This document shows, one piece after another, positions 1-10,384 of a stretch of DNA of 28,862 nucleotides (position 1 is its first letter; each line of letters begins with the position of its first letter). The position numbers and the translations under genes are program-made. The notes under the pieces are model-generated. The model saw nothing but the letters and a program-made list of their open reading frames with translations, was not told where the DNA came from and ran no database searches. The stretch is from Linderina pennispora. Taxonomy: Eukaryota > Kickxellomycota > Kickxellomycetes > Kickxellales > Kickxellaceae. The stretch is taken from contig NW_024468376.1 in NCBI RefSeq assembly GCF_002104995.1, positions 1 through 28,862 on the forward strand, read 5' to 3'.

Positions 1-851
1 CAGCAGCGCAGGCGTCTCCTTCAGCGCCTTCTGCAGATACAAGGCATTGGCGGGCACTGCTGATGCAGCCGACTTGATCTGGCGCCAGAAGCCATGGCAG
101 ACAAAGGCGCTGAGCTTCTTCTCGGCTGCCATCTGGCGCAGCACATCCTGCTCAAGCCGCAGGCGGTTGATGTCCTGGCTGCCATCCTCGTCGTCGGCTG
201 CACGCCCATATGCGTTCTCCTTGGCGCGCTCGTGCTCGAACTCGGACGCGCGCCTGTCCATCGCCTGCGCCAGGAAGCGGAAATCTCGTGGTCAAACACA
301 AACACACCCGCCGACGCCAGATCCGACACATACGTCTCGGGCTTCTCCACGTAGTGCTCCGCCAGCTTCGTCTCGTTGTCCACCACAACGCACCCGTACT
401 TGTTCGCCTGCGACCGATCCACCTTGGTCACCATGATTGTGCCCAGCCGCCCGTGCCGCTCGTGCTGCTTCAGCAGGTCGTTCAGCGGGAACGAGCAGCA
501 GATGTCCGTGTACAGCATGAAGATGTTCTTTGGCGACCCCCGCTGGATCTGGTCGCGGAAGTGGAAGAACCCGCCCGCCGTCCCCAGACGCGAGTACTCG
601 CGCAGGTACTTGAACGTGATCTCAGGGAACTCCTCCTGGCACTTGTCCAGGAACGGCCGGAACACAAAGTCCTCAAAGAACCCGAGCAGGATGATCTCCT
701 TCAGGTCCTTGACCGCCGACAGCGCCTTGATCTGGTGCCAGATAATCGGCCGCCCGCCCACCGGGAACAGCGGCTGCGGCAGGTGCATGCTGAGCGGACG
801 GAACCGCGTCGCGCGCGAGGGCCCACCAACGAGAATAACCGCCTTGTTCAT
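1..851 (-). CDS. Mannose-1-phosphate guanylyltransferase alpha-like (GMPPA type), partial, one frameshift
   Basis: The product belongs to the sugar-nucleotide transferase family that makes GDP-mannose in the cytosol. In animals the alpha type is the regulatory partner of the catalytic beta subunit. The ATG is at 849-851 on the minus strand. The N-terminus shows the nucleotide-binding loop AVILVGGPSRATRFRPLS, then PLFPVGGRPIIWHQ, LGTAGGFFHFRDQI and HYVEKPETYVSD, in the family order and spacing. FRPLS and PLFPV are typical of GMPPA rather than the beta subunit. The reading frame breaks at the A-run 281-283 (a T-run on the coding strand): one extra T there would join the two halves. Downstream the other frame continues in register with LRLEQDVLRQMAAEKKLSAF and GFWRQIKSA and runs off the window at base 1. 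The C-terminal hexapeptide-repeat domain is outside. The lysine usual in P-K-P-L of this family is Gln here. The family call is confident; whether the gene is intact is not. Confidence 0.85.
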
Positions 852-1015
852 TGTCGAATGTAAGTAGAATAGATGAGTGATTAGGTCTGAAAGCCAAAGT
901 GCGAAGAAAAATTTTATTTCCAGCTCAGCAAAAGCAGAAAAGGGAAAAGCAAAACAACGGCGACGTGTGGAACTGCATCATTCTTGCCCCACATTCGCTT
1001 TGTGCTGACGTTCAC

Positions 1016-2905
1016 TCAGGCCACCCGCACGTTCTTTGCACGCTTCTTGCCGATCGCCCAGTCCCACGCACGTTCGCTCACTCTTGGCTCCGGTACACCA
1101 CATGCTGGATGACCAGGATGGCGCTGCAGATGCCCTTTGCAATACTGCGCCAGGATATAACGAGAGATCCAGACCAAACGGCATCTGATACAGACACAGC
1201 GTCCACACAAGGGCAAGTTCCACTACAACGAGCATATGGTATTTCGCCGACAGGAACTCTGTTGACTTGGTCCTGTACACGGCTAAGACAGGCAGAAACT
1301 CCATCACCGGTGCTACGCTGCTCAAATACGACCTGGCAGTCATGAGCATTGGCAGCCAGCCCGTGATGACCAGCTCGAGCCCTTTCTGCCACCAAAGTGC
1401 TCTGATGCAGATAGAATCGCCCACGAAGTCCGGTGCAGCAGCTGCATAGGCCGAGCGTGGCGACGAGGTAATGCCGCAGCAGCATAGGCATACGTTTTTG
1501 CCATCATCCATAGCCCGGAAGAGCTAGTATCGGTCTCTCTCCTCCTGTTTTTCCAAACTCGCCAAAGTTCCTTGCTGGCTCCCATGAAGAAATCGAGCCT
1601 CAAAAATTGACCCCAGATTCCAAAAACCGTGAATATAAATCTAAGCAACATCTGGGTGTCTTGGAAGGGACCAGATAGCTTATATCGGGTACGTCCTCGG
1701 AGCATCGACATTTTGAAGCAGTCTCATAACACCCCCCCGTTGGGCAATACCGGGCTGTGCTCTCGGCTGCCAGAATAAACCCGGTATGATAGCCGCTGTC
1801 GAAACACGCATAGTCCTGTCTGCACCGGTTAATAAAACCAGGTAGAGGAGTGTTGCAATGATGTCCTTGATTGTAGGAGTGTTTCGATGGAAGTATATCT
1901 GGCTGTCTTCCTCTGCTGTGTTTTCCGATACCATGTGGTCTACATAGTCCTTCAGCCCTTCAGCTGCTCTATGGATCAAGCTCTCCCAGCCTACCAATGC
2001 ACCGCGCAGTTCCAGATCCAATATCGAATGTCGACTGGTACACAGGCATCGCTCTGTCCTCGTCGACCCGTATTCACTCAGATAAGTGGTGTCACCAGTC
2101 TGTGGATCGTAGGTATCGCTGTATAGGTGGCGGCACGTACGTAAAGTCTGTCCTGCCTTTAGCCATTTCCAGCAAGTTATCAGCAAACCGATACTTGGTT
2201 CCCAACCCAGAGGGAAAAGAATGAGGTGTGAACTCATGGTCCTCCAGGTGCCAGCTTCCACAAAACCTTTTTGGCGTGGCTACTAGAGTCGTACGCGCAT
2301 AATCCTGACCGCTTCCGAGCCTCCACCTCCGTCAAATTAGTGAATGGATGGTTGGCTACCTCGATGTGCATGATTTTGCATGACCTGTACGCCATACGAC
2401 TGTCACTGATATTCGGATCCGGCGTGAACTGGCCCGCTTCCTGCGCAAATATATGCAGGTACAGGTCACCTGCTTGTGGAGACACTATCAATGTCTTGTA
2501 CATCTCGCTGGCAGACTTTACGCGTAAGGATTCTGGGACTTTGATCGTGACGCGCTTGGTCAACGACATGTACCTGTTTTTCTACTGTCTGCGGCTCAAT
2601 ATGCCAAACCTCGGTGGCTTGCTGGAAGAATAAATCGGTCTCGTACCACCAATCCTCACGATCAGACACGTACATCTTGGTTTCATACTCGAACGGCCCC
2701 GCCATGCGTTATTGAATACTGGCTCGGAATCATTCTTGGTTGGCAGAGAGGAAAAGAACGGTATATGTGTCGACGGATAGTATATCATGGTATAGTAGTC
2801 TGCAATCATATAAATAGCGCGCAGCATCATGAAAGTGCCACAAAACAAAGCTGCACGCTGCATAAACCGCGCTATCGCCGCGCTTGGAACTCTAGCTGAC
2901 CACAT
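1016..2905 (-). pseudogene. Decayed CLPTM1-family multi-pass membrane protein gene
   Basis: Family members (CLPTM1, CLPTM1L) are ER or plasma-membrane proteins with a luminal beta-rich domain followed by several membrane spans. Matching pieces occur in the right order but in shifting frames. A start at 2905 precedes an N-terminal membrane segment. Next comes a segment with KMYVSDRED and LFFQQATEVW (about 2705-2580). Then LYLHIFAQEAGQFTPDPN (about 2475-2415) resembles the family's L-Y-x-H-V-F-x-x-x-G block. YVPPPIQRYLR and then YDPQTGD (about 2150-2090) match the VPPP-x-x-x-Y block. GASKELWRVWK (about 1590-1550) resembles the G-x-x-x-D-L-W-K block. A hydrophobic C-terminal part contains LPVLAVYRTKS and ends at a stop at 1016-1018. 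At least four or five frame changes are needed, and frames overlap at the changes, so introns do not explain them. Base composition is lower in GC than in the flanking housekeeping genes. The family call is fairly good in the N-terminal half and weaker in the C-terminal half. Confidence 0.55.
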
Positions 2906-3167
2906 GTAGGCTATCAGGAGATGAACGTAGGAACTAAGTGTAGAAACTGAGGAAGACTTGTGTTGAGGGAGAAGAGATGAGGACAGGCGATGGCGCCTTG
3001 AATTTATTCGCATCCACATTCTATGCAAATCATATGCGTCACCGTAATCGAATGATGCAGGCCAATGACCCTGTAGTGATCTACACAACAAAAGATTTTG
3101 GTAAGCCAAAATCTGACGTCAGCTACAATATTCTAATGCTGCTGCACTTGAAATCGGGTTCATGGGC

Positions 3168-4868
3168 CTACAGCTTGGCATTGGTCCTTGCCAGATACCG
3201 CGTCTTCAGCTCGCGCCGTAGTATCTTGCCTGATGCATTGCGCGGAATAGCGTTGATTGTTGTGACACCGCCGCGCAGCTGTTTATGTCCAGCAACCCTG
3301 GCCGCAACAAACGCCTGAACTTCCATACACAGCATAGCAGCCTTGCCCCTGTCCGTTCGATTGGCCATGTCGTCCAGCACCACATATGCCATGGGGACCT
3401 CGGTCCCGCGCTGCGGGTCGTCAATTCCAATGACGGCAGCATCCTTGACTGCACCGTGCATAAGGAGGATCCCCTCAAGCTCCGACGCAGATACTTGCTG
3501 GCCCTTGTACTTTATCAGCTCCTTGATCCGGTCGGTGATGAAAATATGGCCGGTTTCGTTGATGTACCCGATGTCGCCTGTATGAAAGAACCCGTACCCA
3601 TCAATAACCCGCGCAGTTTCTTCAGGCCGGTTGAGATAGCCCATCATGACTCTGTCCCCACGGACGCACAGCTCGCCTTCCTGGTCAGCGCCGAGCTCGT
3701 TGCCATTCTCATCAACGAACTTGACCTCGCAGTTCGGGGCATGGAAACCAACCGAGCCAGCGATTGGCAAATAAGACGACATGAAGGTGAATCCGCCACA
3801 GACCTCCGTCAAGCCGTATCCTTGGGAAGGGCTGACTGGAAGAAGTCTAGATACACCCTCTAGGGTGTCCTTGGTTACGCTGGCTGCACCACATGCCATA
3901 TACTGAAGCGATGATAGATCATACTTGCTCAAATTCGGGTGCTTTACAATCTGTGTGAGGATGCTGGGAACGACAGTCGTGGCTTGGATCTTGAAATGGA
4001 CAACTGCCTGTAAGAATGCGTCGATGCTGTATTGAGGCAGAATATACTGCGTCTTGGCATTCGCAACATGATTGTGCAGAAATGTAGCGAGTCCAAAAAT
4101 ATGCGCATACGGAGAAATGACGAGATAGCGCTGCATCGCACTGCCTGGCTTGATTCCACTCTTGAGAGCCAAGAACGCAGCCAAGCTGTTCAGACTAGTG
4201 CTACCACTGACCATATTGAGATGGCTCAGCACAACGCCCTTTGGCTGACCAGTGGTGCCCGACGAGTAGACGATCAGTGCCGGCGTGCTGGCTGCTTCAT
4301 CTTTCGTTGTAATACTCAGGCGCCTGTACGGCTTGTCTGAAAGTACGCTGCGGAAGCTTCTGTACAAGTAGCCTGGTAGCGATTCTCCGTATACAATGAT
4401 GTTGTGGGGTTGGATATCAACTAGCCCTTGATCCATGGCCTGGCTAATGACCAGCCACTGCTGCTTGGTGGTAAAAACAACCTTTGCCTTGCAGTCGTTT
4501 AGCTGATACGCAAGCTCGGAAGCATTGAACGCACTACTTGCCGTACAGCACACTGCGCCAGCAGCCAGAATTCCGTAATACGTCGGTCCGTAGAATATGC
4601 AGTTTGTGGCGAATATCATGACAACGTCGCCTTTGCTGATGCCAAAATCATTCACCAGCCCTGAGGCAATCCTGTTATGCATGTAATCGAGTTGGCCATA
4701 TGTCAGCGTCGCTTGGGAACCAATATCGATAAACGCTTTTGTGTCGGGCTTAGCACCGTTGGCCTTGGCGGCTGACAGGAAGTAAGTCGGGATATCGACT
4801 GTAGGAATTTCAACAGGTGGGGCGATACTCTTAAAAATCATGATATCAAAGTGATAAGGTAGTGACAA
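3168..4868 (-). CDS. Peroxisomal acyl-CoA synthetase, 4-coumarate--CoA ligase-like
   Basis: This is an adenylate-forming enzyme that activates a carboxylic acid with ATP and then transfers it to CoA. The 566-residue product is full length for the family. Visible motifs are the AMP-binding loop YSSGTTGQPKGVVLSH (about 201-216), YGLTE (351-355), the hinge-region HTGDIGYI (about 430-437), the DRIKELIKYKGQQVS segment (about 447-461) and the C-terminal SGK with the catalytic lysine at about 548. The last three residues are AKL, a canonical type-1 peroxisomal targeting signal, so the enzyme should act in the peroxisome matrix. The start at 4868 gives a nine-residue leader before a second ATG at 4841, whose product (starting MIFKS) looks more like fungal relatives; either could be used. 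Codon use is less GC-rich than in most genes here. The substrate cannot be read from the sequence: fungal 4CL-like proteins may use fatty or aromatic acids. Confidence 0.9.
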   Translation of the reverse strand: MSLPYHFDIMIFKSIAPPVEIPTVDIPTYFLSAAKANGAKPDTKAFIDIGSQATLTYGQLDYMHNRIASGLVNDFGISKGDVVMIFATNCIFYGPTYYGILAAGAVCCTASSAFNASELAYQLNDCKAKVVFTTKQQWLVISQAMDQGLVDIQPHNIIVYGESLPGYLYRSFRSVLSDKPYRRLSITTKDEAASTPALIVYSSGTTGQPKGVVLSHLNMVSGSTSLNSLAAFLALKSGIKPGSAMQRYLVISPYAHIFGLATFLHNHVANAKTQYILPQYSIDAFLQAVVHFKIQATTVVPSILTQIVKHPNLSKYDLSSLQYMACGAASVTKDTLEGVSRLLPVSPSQGYGLTEVCGGFTFMSSYLPIAGSVGFHAPNCEVKFVDENGNELGADQEGELCVRGDRVMMGYLNRPEETARVIDGYGFFHTGDIGYINETGHIFITDRIKELIKYKGQQVSASELEGILLMHGAVKDAAVIGIDDPQRGTEVPMAYVVLDDMANRTDRGKAAMLCMEVQAFVAARVAGHKQLRGGVTTINAIPRNASGKILRRELKTRYLARTNAKL

Positions 4869-7800
4869 AAGAAAAGAATAAAGGAGAAGAGAAAAGGAGA
4901 GGGTAGTTTACATTGCTCGCCACCTTCACACGTCTGACCACTGTTATTTTAGGAAGCGCACTATTACTCATGTCATGTGTGAATAAATTTGGACACCCTA
5001 TTGTTGCAACCAGAACAATGGGACTATACGTGTTTTCAGGTGTGTAGTAGATCAGAGATGAAAGCACAGGCTAAGGCGCTAATGGCAAATATCATATTCT
5101 GCGAAACATGGTATCTTCAATACCAAAAGATTACGACTTTGGAACTAGATTACAGCAGAGGCGAATATAGTAGTATATCGATCTGGTTCAGCAACGGCGC
5201 AGGGCCAGCTCAGTATGTGTTGGACACTAGTCGATTGACTACACGGTTAGTCCTAAATCGGCAAGTCACTGTGTGAAGAAAGTCCTGACTCACCAACTCG
5301 CCAACTATGTGACTCTGAACTTCTCACTGAAAGAACTTTACTTTTTCTTTTCTTCATCGGTTTAGCCGCCTAGCATTTTCTCATTTCCTATTTATAAAAC
5401 TTGGCGTATAACGCCTCAGTTTACTTTAGTATGTCAGCTGATATTGGCAGCGGTTTGCTTATGTTGGAATTCAAATCGAATGCAGATGAATAATAAATGT
5501 GCAAAGCTACAGCACGGCTCCAATTGACTTATACCGCAATAGCAAGTTGAATAAAAGACCTGTATTAACCTACTCTTATTTGAGAACTTGTTTCTAAAAG
5601 GGTGGTATGCAGCCTGTCCTACAATCCTCTGTGCATCAGCAAACTCACCAGATGTGCAGCGAGTTGCAGTATTCACGGGATGATATGAAAGGTTGTGTAG
5701 CTACTGCAAAAGGTATTTTCTGCGAAAGCCTCGCTAACTGGTACAAGATGAAGGCAGGGTATGCCTGAGAGTAAGCTGAAGGCTAACTCCCACAAAACAC
5801 CCACAGCTGTATTGCTCTGGGCAGTCTCCACTACCATCAATCGGTTGCCTAAGGCTTTTTCTTGAGCAATGTCACATCGGAAATAAGTGTGTGAGCTGGC
5901 AAAGCTCCTCCATTATAAAATACTTCCCCAGTGACATACTTGGGATGCAATGATTTCAAATGAAGATGTTTTATGAAATCCGGTTAAATTCCTAAAAATG
6001 AAAGTTACCAGACTCACCTTGCAGCCATCACTGCAGTTACTGTTCCATATCCATATTCGGATATAGACTTGTGCTGCATAAGCCTGGAACCCTTTCACGC
6101 CTCTCTGCCCCTCTCCACAGACCATTCAGCAAGTATGTTCTGCTTACCTTGCCATCATTATCCCACAGCCAGGGAACAACAGAATAGCTGACTACTGGTG
6201 GTAGCCACCCAATGCCGAGAACATTCGCCTCATGTCTCCTTTTTTCGATTACACCTATGGCATCGTTTGTTGGTATGAGTAATTTGCAACGAATAGAGCC
6301 CTCTATCACCCATGCACGCAAGGAAATAGGCAAAAATATGGCGCGAGTTCTTGATCTCGAGAGGAAAACTAGTGCGCGTCGAAACCCCAGCAGTGAAAAA
6401 AAAGTCCAAGTATAAAATCTTGCGCATTCGCAGGTTGCCCTTCTTCCATTCTCTTTCCCCTGTAGTTCCCACGAGTAGTATTTCAAACGAGCATATCCAA
6501 TACAGGCACCAAAAAGTAAGAATCTCGCACTTGTACCTGCACTTGTATACAGCGATACTCCAGCACACACGCATACGCATAAACAATACCAGCTCATATA
6601 TTGCCAAATTGTCGATGTAATTGAGGTGGTCAATCAGGCTGCCAGCGTGATGGCTTTAAACACCTACCTCTGCTCAGTGCAGGGGGAGCCCCTAGGCAGC
6701 ATAACGGCTGCAGACAGCATGATGCACATGAAGGTGATCCAGCGCTTTCACCTCGTTACTCCCGCAATGACTGCATCGCCACGCAGGTTGGAGGCGCTGC
6801 ATGTAGTCTTCCAGGCCTTGACTGAGATTGTCAATGCCTCCACCGGCTGCCACAGGCTGGTTCACAAGATGGCAGCAGCAGCAGCTGATGTGCATAGAAC
6901 CACTACCATTCTCTACACTGCACTCACCAACATCACCATTCCCCTCTCGCGCTTGGAACCATATACAGCAACAGCATCACCGCTGCCCCTACCCGGCCTG
7001 TCACTATCGCTATTTAGTGACACCACCACCTGGGACTCTGGCCCCCTGATACCTAAGGAGCACGCTCGCATATCTTACTTTTCTTTGAAATACTTTACCT
7101 GCGGTTAGTTGAGCTGTAAATGGATTTTGTCTCATTCTGCTTACAAATAGAGACATCTTTTAAATTGCTATTGATATTTACCTGCTACACACAGATTTGA
7201 ACTCGAATTACATCCGCGATCAGATCTGCCTTTCTTATGTATACACCAGCTGAAATAATAGGTTCATACCTCATAGCAGCTTGTGAACAACTCTCACTTG
7301 CCTCAACCGAGTTCATTGCAATATATAATCACCCAGAGGTGAGAAGATAGTTGAAGGAAGAAATGTCGGAGAGAACTGTATGGTGGGTGGGTAGGTAAAA
7401 CTCCTTTGTCACTCAAATGGGCTCGGATGCTGCGTATCAGTAGCTGCTCTTAGCGCGCATGCACAATACACTGGGGATTCCTTTTCTTTACTATTCTCCC
7501 TCCCCCTCACGGCTTTTTTGATGTTTTTGCTCCATTATTGTGATCATTGCTCTCGATATTTGGTCAAAATATCTATGGTAATATCGATCTGCCAGCATTT
7601 TCATGGGTGCGGTGCATTCGCCGCATGGCCTTGTTTTATGCACTGCAGTCACAATCACTTTTCAGTCTGTATATTGTATATCCATTATTATATGCAGTAG
7701 TGGCTGGCATTGCTAACTGTACGGCAGGAACGAGCCTGGGGCTTCATGTAAAGCGTGGATAGATAGCACACACCCCCATTCAGAGATTCAAGCAATGGGT

Positions 7801-8036
7801 ATGCGTATTCCAGGTTCATGGCGCGAATACAGACTTGGCTATATTTGTAAACGGTATTGGACATGCCATGAAACGCGTGGTGTACTTGGATATGTCTCTC
7901 CCTGATGCACAGGATATATCAAGATTGCCACTAATTCTGATAAACATTCTGACGGTGCGGTTTTATGTTCTTATCTAGAGCTGCTCATATAACATCCATA
8001 GCGAGTAGTGGCTATAGCCATGTGTATTTGTGGTGG
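4869..8036. other. Long lower-GC stretch with no supportable gene
   Basis: About 3.2 kb between the acyl-CoA ligase start and the ERG24 stop. It is visibly richer in A and T than the gene-bearing parts. Open frames are short and none shows a family motif. The longest, 6626-7108 (plus, 160 codons) and 6037-6633 (minus, 198 codons), have no recognisable domain. On the minus strand between about 6200 and 6000 there are splice-donor-like sequences (GGCAAG followed by GTAAGC near 6150, and TGCAAG followed by GTGAGT near 6018), so a spliced transcript or gene remnant is possible. I saw no tRNA, long terminal repeat or transposase. Confidence 0.5.
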
Positions 8037-9341
8037 CTAGATGACAAACGGGATAAACAGATAGGGCACAAGCTCGCAGTACCGAATCCAGTCCTTCTTG
8101 TACTTGTCACGGCATTTGCACTCGTCGCGGTAGTTGCGGTGCAGGAGCAGAACCAAAAAGTAGGCCGAGAAGAAGTAAGTCATGGGGGTGTCAAAGCCGG
8201 TTGCCATGCACTGCGCCAGCCCAAACATCCAGTCACCGGTATAGTTGATGTGGCGGGCCATGCCCCACCATCCGCTGACCAGCAACTTGCTGCCGCTCTC
8301 CGTGGTGATGTACTTGAGGTGTTTCAGAGCCGGATCGTTCGGGTCGGTGCGGAAGGCGTTCTTCTCGCTGTTGCTGAGACGGAACACGAGGAACGAGGCG
8401 AGCCCAAACACGGCAACAAACACGGTGAACCATGTGGAGTGGTGGACGGGGTGGAAGGCCAGGTAGCGGGCCTGCAGCGAATACATGCTGGGAACCCAGG
8501 TCAGATCACCAAACGACAGCATCCAGCCGAAGCCGTCGGTGGTGATATCCATTGTGGTCAGCACCTTGTCCTCAAACACAAGCGTGTCGATGCAGTAGGC
8601 GATCTGGGGGACAATGGCGAGCCACATCGAGTTGGAGACGCTGCCATAGACAGTGTGCTGCTTGATGGCGAAGCTGGTATTGAGCAGCACCCAGCCCATG
8701 ATCCCAGGGCGCAGCTCGTTGAAGAACTTGAAGTCGAAGGATCCGATGCGCGGGTTGAGCTCGCGCCCAATGAAAAAGTCGTAGATGGGGTTGCCCGAGT
8801 TGCCGGCGTGCGCCAGCATCACAATGTCTTTTCCGGGGGTTTCTACCGAGGGCGCGCGGAACGAGTACAGGTAGACGAACAGGGCCTGCAGGGTCGAGAA
8901 GATCCAGGCAGAGGCAACCAGCTGGAAGTAGTGGTCGGCGATCCACAGGAACGGCGCGGTTCCGATCTTCTTGTAGACAAAGGCCCAGACGGCCACAGTG
9001 AAGAAGAAGCTGCGCAGGCCGTTCATCGGGTAGGCCAGCTGCGTGCCGTCGCGCAGCTTGATGCCCTTCAGGGTGATTCCAGGCATGGTGAAGTACAGTA
9101 GGGCAAGCCACAGCCACCACATGGTGTAGTACGTCAGGGCTTCCAGGCTCAGGTACGCGCGGTAGTTGGCCGCGCTGGCGAGAATGTGGGACCACTGGCT
9201 GGCAGACATGGGCAGCTGGCAGCCGTTGTGCTCGTTGCAGGAGAAGTACCAGACGTACAGGACGGCGGTGGTGCCGGTCATCACGGCCAGCGAGCCGGGG
9301 ACGCCAAAGAACTCGCGGTGGGTGGTCTTTGGGTTCAGCAT
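8037..9341 (-). CDS. ERG24: Delta(14)-sterol reductase
   Basis: This enzyme reduces the C14-C15 double bond of sterol intermediates with NADPH in ergosterol synthesis, at the ER membrane. The product has 434 residues, close to yeast Erg24, and is rich in hydrophobic spans throughout. Family signatures are clear: GIKLRDGTQLAYPMNG near the first quarter, FFIGRELNPRIGSFDFK in the middle, LLVSGWWGMARHINYTGDW towards the end, and a C-terminus with HRNYRDECKCRDKYKKDW and CELVPYLFIPFVI. The GRELNPRIG-FD-K block and RDG-x-x-L-x-Y favour the C14 reductase over the C24(28) reductase ERG4, which shares the fold. The start ATG is at 9339-9341. The gene diverges from the capping-protein gene across about 200 bp. 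A long open frame on the opposite strand (7965-9101) is only a shadow of this gene. Confidence 0.93.
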   Translation of the reverse strand: MLNPKTTHREFFGVPGSLAVMTGTTAVLYVWYFSCNEHNGCQLPMSASQWSHILASAANYRAYLSLEALTYYTMWWLWLALLYFTMPGITLKGIKLRDGTQLAYPMNGLRSFFFTVAVWAFVYKKIGTAPFLWIADHYFQLVASAWIFSTLQALFVYLYSFRAPSVETPGKDIVMLAHAGNSGNPIYDFFIGRELNPRIGSFDFKFFNELRPGIMGWVLLNTSFAIKQHTVYGSVSNSMWLAIVPQIAYCIDTLVFEDKVLTTMDITTDGFGWMLSFGDLTWVPSMYSLQARYLAFHPVHHSTWFTVFVAVFGLASFLVFRLSNSEKNAFRTDPNDPALKHLKYITTESGSKLLVSGWWGMARHINYTGDWMFGLAQCMATGFDTPMTYFFSAYFLVLLLHRNYRDECKCRDKYKKDWIRYCELVPYLFIPFVI

Positions 9342-9541
9342 AATAGAGACTGGTTAGTGAAAGCGGAGGAGAGATGGCGAAAACAGAAAACAAACCGGCG
9401 GAGCGGGCAGATAAACAACACAGGTGGGGCGGCTTGGCAGCAGGAACGATTTCCAGAAATCTCTGCTGCTCCACTTGGCACAGTTCTCTAGCATTCTTTT
9501 TTTTTTTTATAATCACACATCCACTTCATTCACTTGCCCCA
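9342..9541. promoter_or_regulatory. Divergent promoter between ERG24 and the capping-protein beta gene
   Basis: Only 200 bp separate the two start codons, so both promoters must lie here. A run of about 12 T followed by ATAATC ends about 30 bp before the capping-protein ATG (around 9498-9514), and could act as a nucleosome-excluding tract or core element. A GC-rich GGTGGGGCGGC stretch lies near 9422-9434. No site is proven. Confidence 0.55.
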
Positions 9542-10384
9542 ATGGCCGATTACGACGAAAATGAGCAGCAGATGGACTGCGCGCTGGACCTGATGCGCCG
9601 GCTGCCGCCGCAGAACGTCGAGGAGAACCTGGTGACGCTGATGGAGGTGCTACCAGAGCTGACCGAGGAGCTGCTCTCGTCGGTGGACCAGCCGCTGCGG
9701 ATCCGGCAGGACACGACGGCAGGCAAGGAGTACCTTGTGTGCGACTATAACCGCGACGGGGACTCGTACCGGTCGCCGTGGAGCAACACGTACGACCCGC
9801 CGCTGGAGGACGGCAGCACGCCCTCGGAGCGCCTGCGGCGCCTGGAGGTGGCGGCCAACGACGCGTTTGCCACGTACAGGGAGCTGTACTACGAGGGCGG
9901 GGTGTCGTCGGTGTACCTGTGGGACATGGACGACTCGTTTGCGGGGGTGGTGCTGATCAAGAAGGTGAACGACGGGACCGTGCGTGCCAAGGGCTCGTGG
10001 GACTCGATCCACGTGATCGAGGTCCTGGAGAAGGGGCGCCAGGCGCAGTACAAGCTGACGAGCACGGTGATGCTGTACACTGTCGCGAGCGGGACGCGCG
10101 GCGACCGGCAGAACGAGATCAACCTGTCGGGGTCGCTGACGCGGCAGGACGAGCGCGAGCTGGCGGTGGAGGATCAGAGCGCACATATCGTCAACATCGG
10201 GCGGATGGTGGAGGACATGGAGTTCAAGATGCGCAATGCGCTGCAGGAGGTGTATTTCGGCAAGACGCATGACATTGTCAACGGGCTGCGGTCGGCAGCA
10301 GATCTGAGCGAGGCCAGGAGCCGCGAGCGCATGCAGCGCGACCTGTTTGGCCAGCTCAAGTCCAGGAAGGAGCAGGGGCAGTAG
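9542..10384 (+). CDS. CAP2: F-actin-capping protein subunit beta
   Basis: With the alpha subunit, this protein forms the heterodimer that caps actin filament barbed ends, for example at cortical actin patches. The 280-residue product has the usual length and very high similarity in the family's core blocks: [17 protein letters not shown] near the N-terminus, [99 protein letters not shown] and [14 protein letters not shown]. The variable C-terminal tail, the actin-binding tentacle of the family, is short and charged and ends in KSRKEQGQ. The frame is open further upstream, but the ATG at 9542 gives the family's normal N-terminus and follows directly after the T-rich promoter. No intron is seen. 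The symbol follows yeast usage. Confidence 0.96.
   Translation: MADYDENEQQMDCALDLMRRLPPQNVEENLVTLMEVLPELTEELLSSVDQPLRIRQDTTAGKEYLVCDYNRDGDSYRSPWSNTYDPPLEDGSTPSERLRRLEVAANDAFATYRELYYEGGVSSVYLWDMDDSFAGVVLIKKVNDGTVRAKGSWDSIHVIEVLEKGRQAQYKLTSTVMLYTVASGTRGDRQNEINLSGSLTRQDERELAVEDQSAHIVNIGRMVEDMEFKMRNALQEVYFGKTHDIVNGLRSAADLSEARSRERMQRDLFGQLKSRKEQGQ

Noticed and set aside
2582-3109. Start of the CLPTM1-like gene at 3109
   Set aside because: The extra 68 residues do not resemble the family's N-terminus. The ATG at 2905 directly precedes the membrane segment expected there.
6626-7108. 160-codon plus-strand frame in the gene-poor stretch
   Set aside because: No family motif and no intron or promoter support. 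A minus-strand reading of the same bases is equally open in pieces. Kept only as an unresolved region.
7965-9101. 378-codon plus-strand frame
   Set aside because: Antisense to ERG24, low-complexity Val/Gln/Glu-rich product, no domain.
8572-9516. 314-codon minus-strand frame
   Set aside because: Alternative frame of ERG24 extended through its promoter; the ERG24 frame carries all the family signatures.
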